Shown here one piece after another: positions 59,001 through 64,000 of a stretch of 64,000 nt of DNA. A program made the position numbers and the translations under genes. Position 1 is the first letter of the stretch, and the number at the start of each line of letters is the position of its first letter. Origin of the DNA: Enterobacteriaceae bacterium RIT714 (GTDB taxonomy: Bacteria; Pseudomonadota; Gammaproteobacteria; Enterobacterales; Enterobacteriaceae). The stretch is from NCBI GenBank assembly GCA_009668015.1, contig WJYB01000002.1, forward strand, positions 558,001 through 622,000, given 5' to 3'. The notes under the pieces are model-generated. The model ran no database searches, was not told the DNA's origin, and worked only from the letters and a program-made list of their open reading frames with translations.

Positions 59001-59844
59001 CTACCGACATCTCATGCAATTCGGAATCGCCTTTCCATGTCGCGCCGCCCTGCTTCAACCAGACATCACCGGCGGCAATATCGCCTTCAGTGAGCGTCAG
59101 CCAGCCTTCCACGCTAAAACGCGCGGTTTGCAGCGCAACGTTGTCCTGCATCCATTTGCCGAGCCAGGGTTTAACATCCACATCGTCAGCCTGTAGCCAC
59201 ACTTTGCCGTTGTTAAGTAGCCCTTTGTCATCACGCAGATCCATACGTACCTGCATGATCCCATGCTGACCGTTCAGGCTGGAGAGATTTACCTGTCCTT
59301 CTGCGCGATGCCGGTCTTTGCCGTTGAGCCAGGTCAGTTGCGGGATCGCCAGCTCCGCCCGTTGACCGGAGATCGTAATGAAGCTCACCTCGCTATCGCG
59401 CAGATCAAAATGATCGAACTGGCGCAGGAAGAGATCGCTGATGCGGTTGGTTTCAATACCTTCGCTGCCTGCGTCATTACGCAGAGGGGTATTGGTTAAA
59501 TACTGAAGCTGCCAGAAGGTGAGATCGCGGAACTGCCAGCGCATGTGCAGCAAACTTTGCCAGACATCGAGCGCCAGGGTAACGCGTTTGATTTTGAGGT
59601 AGCCGCCGTCTTTCAGGGTGGCATTAATATCCCGCGCGTCCAGCGTTGGGCCAAAATTTTGCCAGCTCGCGCTGAGCTGGCTCACGTTGACAGGAACGCC
59701 GGTAGCACTTTCGATTTTCGCCAGCACCTGCGGGCGCCAGCTATCCAGATGCGGTAAAACGAGGCGTAGCCCGCTCACGAGCAACGCGACGATAACGACA
59801 AGCGTTGCCCCCGTAAGCAGTAAAATTCCCGGCAATCGCCTCAC
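56044..59844 (-). CDS. yhdP: YhdP, AsmA-like inner-to-outer membrane phospholipid transport protein
   Basis: YhdP is a large AsmA-clan protein that, with TamB and YdbH, moves phospholipids to the outer membrane; it also affects cyclic ECA function. The protein has 1266 residues, as in E. coli. One N-terminal membrane helix (about 7-27) is followed by a long beta-rich groove of RBG-type repeats. The C-terminal DUF3971/AsmA-2 region has LSFDALLRKLRFDFSDTFSEGFYYDSIRSTAWIKDGVLHTDD. It sits between rng and tldD, all leftward. Confidence 0.96.
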   Translation of the reverse strand: MRRLPGILLLTGATLVVIVALLVSGLRLVLPHLDSWRPQVLAKIESATGVPVNVSQLSASWQNFGPTLDARDINATLKDGGYLKIKRVTLALDVWQSLLHMRWQFRDLTFWQLQYLTNTPLRNDAGSEGIETNRISDLFLRQFDHFDLRDSEVSFITISGQRAELAIPQLTWLNGKDRHRAEGQVNLSSLNGQHGIMQVRMDLRDDKGLLNNGKVWLQADDVDVKPWLGKWMQDNVALQTARFSVEGWLTLTEGDIAAGDVWLKQGGATWKGDSELHEMSVDNLTAHVTRQGANWQFSIPDTRITMDGKAWPRGALTMAWIPEQEVGGVNNKRSDELRIRASHLDLASLEALRPIANRMSASLGEVWQATQPSGQIDTLALDIPLQATEKTRFQASWKALSWQQWKLLPGAEHFDGKLEGSVENGRLTAQMTDAKMPYETVFRAPLEIEKGTATLNWLKNAKGFQLDGRDIDVKATGVHATGNFRYLQPEGDEPWLGILAGISTDDGAQAWRYFPENLMGKALVDYLSGAIQGGQADNATLVYGGNPHLFPYKHNEGQFQVLVPLHNATFAFQPDWPALKNLNIELNFLNDGLWMKSDSVALGGVTASNLRAVIPDYSKEKLLIDADINGPGKAVGPYFEETPLDDSLAAALQELQIDGDVNARLHLDIPLDGEMTTAEGDVMLNNNSLYIKPLDSTLKNLSGKFSFVNGNLKSEPLKANWFNQPINVDFSTTEGEKAYQVAVNMNANWQPSRMDVLPKPIADSLDGAVAWDGKVAIDLPYRGSARYKVDVTGDLKNVSSHLPSPLDKKSGQALPVKINVDGDLNSFAVTGNAGGKNHFNSRWLLNRKLTLDRAIWTTDSRTIPPLPEQQGVELNLPPLDGAEWLAMFNKGVGQNVDEAAQFPQKVTVRTPSLALGGQQWNNLSIVSQPTLNGSTVEAQGREINATLTMRDNAPWQAAIRYLYYNPVFTPAKGQNSSVSPLAEVSKVDFSGWPDLQLRCAECWLWGQKYGRIDGDVTIKGNTLSLAGGLIDTGFGRLTADGEWVNRAGEQRTSLKGRIKGGKLDSVANFFGISTPLRGSSFDVNYDLHWRAEPWKPDEASLNGILKTYFGKGEIADVSTGHAGQLLRLLSFDALLRKLRFDFSDTFSEGFYYDSIRSTAWIKDGVLHTDDTLVDGLEADIAMKGSVNLVRRELDMEAVVAPEISATVGVAAAFVVNPIVGAAVFAASKVLGPLWSKVSILRYRITGPMDKPQINEVLRQPRKDAQQ

Positions 59845-59887
59845 GCATCTCTCCTTGTCAGCCGTACTCTTGCAGCGTTGCTGCCTC

Positions 59888-61357
59888 TTACATCATCACC
59901 ACGTCAAACTGCTCCTGGTTATAGAGCGGCTCGATTTGAACTTTAACCTGTTTGCCAACAAAGATTTCCACTTCGGCCAGCGCGTGTGACTCTTCACCTT
60001 TCAGCGCTTCTGCCACCGCAGGGGAAGCATAGACCAGAAAACGGTCGGAGTCGTAGGCATGGTGGACGCGAACAATTTCACGCATGATTTCGTAACAGAC
60101 CGTCTCCACGGACTTTACCGTGCCGCGTCCGTGACAGGTCGGGCACTCATTGCACAACACGTGCTCGACGCTTTCACGCGTCCGCTTACGCGTCATCTCC
60201 ACCAGCCCCAGCTGCGAGAAACCATTGATGCTGGTTTTAACGCGATCTTTGCTCAACGCCTGTTCGAGCGAATGCAGCACACGGCGGCGGTGATCCTCAT
60301 TATTCATATCGATAAAGTCGATGATGATAATGCCGCCAAGATTGCGCAGACGCAGTTGACGCGCGATGGCCTGGGTCGCTTCAATGTTGGTGTTGAATAT
60401 CGTGTCGTCGAGATTGCGATGACCGACAAATGCACCGGTGTTGATATCGACGGTGGTCATCGCTTCGGTCTGATCGATAATCAGATAGCCGCCGGATTTC
60501 AGCTCAACTTTACGCTCCAGCGCGCGCTGGATTTCGTTCTCGACGTCGAAGAGATCAAAAATCGGCTGGCGGCCAGAATAGTGTTCCAGCAGACCGGGCA
60601 TCTCCGGGATGTATTCAGCGGTGAATTCCAGTAACGCATCGTAAGTGAGGCGGGAATCCACGCGAATGCGGTCGAGCTGCGCATCAGCAAAATCACGTAA
60701 CACGCGCTGGGCCAACGCCAGCTCGCCGTACAGTTGATAGCGGGTCTGGTTGCGTTTTTTACGCTCCATCACTTTGGTCCAGACCCGTTTCAGATAGGCC
60801 GCATCAGAGGCGAGATCCTCTTCGCTGATGCCTTCTGCCGCGGTGCGAATTATGAATCCGCCCTGCTCATCACAGTAAGCCCCCACGACCTTTTTCAGGC
60901 GCTCACGCTCGCTTTCGCTTTCAATACGTTGAGAGACGCCGACGTGCGATGCGCCTGGCATAAAGACCAGATAACGGGAAGGTAATGTGATGTCGGTGGT
61001 CAAACGGGCGCCTTTGGTTCCCAGGGGATCTTTCACCACCTGTACCATGAGATCCTGCCCCTGGCGCACCAGTTCAGAGATATCGCGAACGGTAAATTGC
61101 TTTTGCTCTTCGCCCGCTACGCATTCGGTATGGGGCATGATGTCAGAGGCATGCAGAAACGCCGCTTTATCAAGGCCAATATCTACAAATGCCGCCTGCA
61201 TACCCGGTAGTACTCGACTGACACGACCTTTGTAGATATTGCCTACTATTCCGCGTCGCGCTTCGCGCTCAATATGAATTTCCTGAAGAATGCCGCCATC
61301 TATATACGCCACACGGGTTTCGGATGGCGTTACGTTAACCAATAATTCAGCCGTCAT
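59888..61357 (-). CDS. rng: RNase G
   Basis: RNase G matures the 16S rRNA 5' end and cleaves some mRNAs, such as adhE and eno. The protein has 489 residues, as in E. coli. The S1 domain (about 39-128) is interrupted in family style. Catalytic Asp residues are in [14 protein letters not shown] and [10 protein letters not shown]. The zinc-link is [13 protein letters not shown] start at 61357 ([15 protein letters not shown]), which overlaps the end of yhdE by 11 bases; the longer frame to 61375 is not conserved. Confidence 0.97.
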   Translation of the reverse strand: MTAELLVNVTPSETRVAYIDGGILQEIHIEREARRGIVGNIYKGRVSRVLPGMQAAFVDIGLDKAAFLHASDIMPHTECVAGEEQKQFTVRDISELVRQGQDLMVQVVKDPLGTKGARLTTDITLPSRYLVFMPGASHVGVSQRIESESERERLKKVVGAYCDEQGGFIIRTAAEGISEEDLASDAAYLKRVWTKVMERKKRNQTRYQLYGELALAQRVLRDFADAQLDRIRVDSRLTYDALLEFTAEYIPEMPGLLEHYSGRQPIFDLFDVENEIQRALERKVELKSGGYLIIDQTEAMTTVDINTGAFVGHRNLDDTIFNTNIEATQAIARQLRLRNLGGIIIIDFIDMNNEDHRRRVLHSLEQALSKDRVKTSINGFSQLGLVEMTRKRTRESVEHVLCNECPTCHGRGTVKSVETVCYEIMREIVRVHHAYDSDRFLVYASPAVAEALKGEESHALAEVEIFVGKQVKVQIEPLYNQEQFDVVMM

Positions 61358-61940
61358 AATTATCCCTTCCCTCACGCAGTGAGTTAAAATTGCTCAGCAA
61401 CTCATACGTTTCCACCAGCGGTAAGCCGACTACGGCGTGATAGCTGCCATTAATCTTCCTGACAAAACAGCCACCCAGCCCTTGAATACCGTATGCACCT
61501 GCTTTATCCATAGGTTCACCGCTGGCAATATAGCCGGCGATCTCCTCGTCGGTAAGCACTCTGAACGTGACATCCGTGACCACCAGACAATCCAGCACCT
61601 GCTGGCTATCCGCCAGCGCAACCGCCGTCATCACCTGGTGAGTTTGACCGGATAGCTTGCGCAGCATATGCGCCGCATGTTCATCGTCACGCGGTTTCTC
61701 CAGCACTTCACCGTTGAAAATCACGATGGTATCTGCCCCCAGCACCGGCAAATCGCGCGGCGTTTGCGCCACACCCGCCAGGGCTTTTTCTCGCGCGAGA
61801 CGGCATACATACTGCTGTGCGCTTTCGCCATCGCCGCGGGTTTCTTCAATACCGGTGACGATACGCTCAAAAGAAACGCCCAGTTGAGTGAGCAACTCCT
61901 GACGACGCGGAGAACCAGAGGCAAGATATAAAGAAGTCAT
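61347..61940 (-). CDS. yhdE: YhdE, Maf-family dTTP/UTP pyrophosphatase
   Basis: YhdE hydrolyses dTTP, UTP and some modified nucleotides to monophosphates. The protein has 197 residues, as in E. coli. Maf motifs are [14 protein letters not shown] near the N-terminus, [19 protein letters not shown] and [13 protein letters not shown]. It lies between mreD (9 bases upstream) and rng (overlapping), in one leftward operon. Confidence 0.96.
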   Translation of the reverse strand: MTSLYLASGSPRRQELLTQLGVSFERIVTGIEETRGDGESAQQYVCRLAREKALAGVAQTPRDLPVLGADTIVIFNGEVLEKPRDDEHAAHMLRKLSGQTHQVMTAVALADSQQVLDCLVVTDVTFRVLTDEEIAGYIASGEPMDKAGAYGIQGLGGCFVRKINGSYHAVVGLPLVETYELLSNFNSLREGRDNYDG

Positions 61941-61949
61941 AGAAACCTT

Positions 61950-63454
<1,505 letters not shown>

Positions 63455-63481
63455 AGGCTATGCGTATTCTCGCGTCAGAGA

Positions 63482-63507
63482 GAAAGGGCAGCGTCCGCTA
63501 CCCTTTC
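63482..63507 (-). terminator. Intercistronic hairpin between mreB and mreC
   Basis: GAAAGGG and CCCTTTC arms with inner pairing AGCG/CGCT form a strong stem. On the minus strand it is followed by TCTCTGAC, with no U-run. It probably lowers mreCD expression relative to mreB or stabilises mreB mRNA. Confidence 0.6.
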
Positions 63508-63515
63508 ACACCTGA

Positions 63516-64000
63516 CTACTCTTCGCTGAACAAGTCGCCGCCGTGCATGTCGATCATTTCCAGCGCCTTGCCGCCACCACGGGCTACGCAAGTCAGTGGA
63601 TCTTCTGCAACTACGACAGGAATACCTGTCTCTTCCATTAACAGGCGGTCGAGGTTACGCAGCAGCGCGCCACCACCAGTCAGAACCATACCGCGTTCAG
63701 ATATATCAGAAGCCAGTTCTGGCGGGCACTGTTCCAGAGCAACCATGACTGCACTCACGATACCGGTCAACGGCTCTTGCAGCGCTTCCAGAATTTCGTT
63801 GGAGTTCAGAGTAAAGCCGCGCGGAACGCCTTCAGCCAGGTTACGACCGCGGACTTCGATTTCGCGGACTTCATCACCAGGATAAGCAGAACCGATTTCG
63901 TGCTTAATACGCTCTGCGGTGGCTTCACCGATCAGAGAGCCGTAGTTACGGCGCACATAATTAATAATGGCTTCATCGAAACGGTCACCACCGATACGCA
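63516..64000 (-). CDS. mreB: MreB, bacterial actin (partial, C-terminal part)
   Basis: MreB filaments organise cell-wall elongation. About 160 of 347 residues are in the window, ending GGDLFSEE. The actin-fold adenosine motif is [17 protein letters not shown], preceded by the conserved [16 protein letters not shown]. The coding frame is open to the right edge ([19 protein letters not shown]). The N-terminal part, including the phosphate-1 loop, lies beyond 64000. Confidence 0.97.

Overview
The window is chromosomal DNA from a gamma-proteobacterium of the Enterobacteriaceae. Nearly every protein can be aligned by eye, over its whole length, with an Escherichia coli K-12 counterpart. The accessory differences (no nanE in the nan operon, a fused dihydroxyacetone kinase, an aldehyde dehydrogenase beside aaeB, tandem yhcN genes) suggest a relative of Enterobacter/Lelliottia/Leclercia rather than Escherichia. 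Genus is a low-confidence inference. There is no prophage, insertion sequence, CRISPR array, rRNA or tRNA in the window.

Layout. 1-5930: envelope lipid transport and LPS assembly (mlaE partial, mlaF, yrbG, kdsD, kdsC, lptC, lptA, lptB). 5954-9588: an ERIC repeat, then the sigma-54/nitrogen PTS cluster rpoN-hpf-ptsN-rapZ-npr. 9597-13539: mtgA, elbB, the small RNA arcZ and the sensor kinase arcB. 13677-26123: a block that in E. coli lies about 1.1 Mb away near 96-97 min (lptG, lptF, pepA, holC, valS, yjgM, ahr, a dihydroxyacetone kinase, yjgR), here placed between arcB and yhcC. 26103-33617: yhcC and glutamate synthase gltBD with a small upstream ORF. 33652-38338: sialic acid catabolism (nanQ, nanK, nanT, nanA, nanR with its operator), lacking nanE. 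38450-40739: sspB-sspA and rpsI-rplM with the L13 leader. 41021-45429: zapE, zapG/yhcB, degQ, degS. 45488-48662: mdh, argR with ARG boxes, two yhcN-type genes, yhcO. 48711-54474: an aldehyde dehydrogenase and the aromatic-acid efflux locus aaeBAX/aaeR. 54512-64000: tldD, yhdP, rng, yhdE, mreD, mreC and the C-terminal part of mreB.

Much of the window serves the cell envelope: phospholipid homeostasis (Mla, YhdP), the Lpt machine (LptC, A, B here and LptF, G in the translocated block, so five of the seven Lpt proteins are encoded within 16 kb), peptidoglycan synthesis and shape (MtgA, MreBCD, ZapE, ZapG) and envelope stress proteolysis (DegQ, DegS). Central nitrogen and carbon functions (GltBD, ArgR, RpoN and PTS-Ntr, Mdh, the Nan pathway) make up most of the rest.

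The most notable structural feature is the relocated 13677-26123 block. Gene order and orientation fit two successive inversions around the replication origin. The first joined arcB to lptG and yhcC to yjgR. The second, with nearby endpoints, joined yjgM to ahr and restored the overall orientation. The yjgR/yhcC junction carries a visible scar: the two convergent genes overlap by 21 bp and the last YhcC residues are antisense to the end of yjgR. I did not find an undescribed defence or mobile system. The most testable points are this rearrangement, the gltB upstream ORF, the missing nanE and the accessory enzyme insertions.
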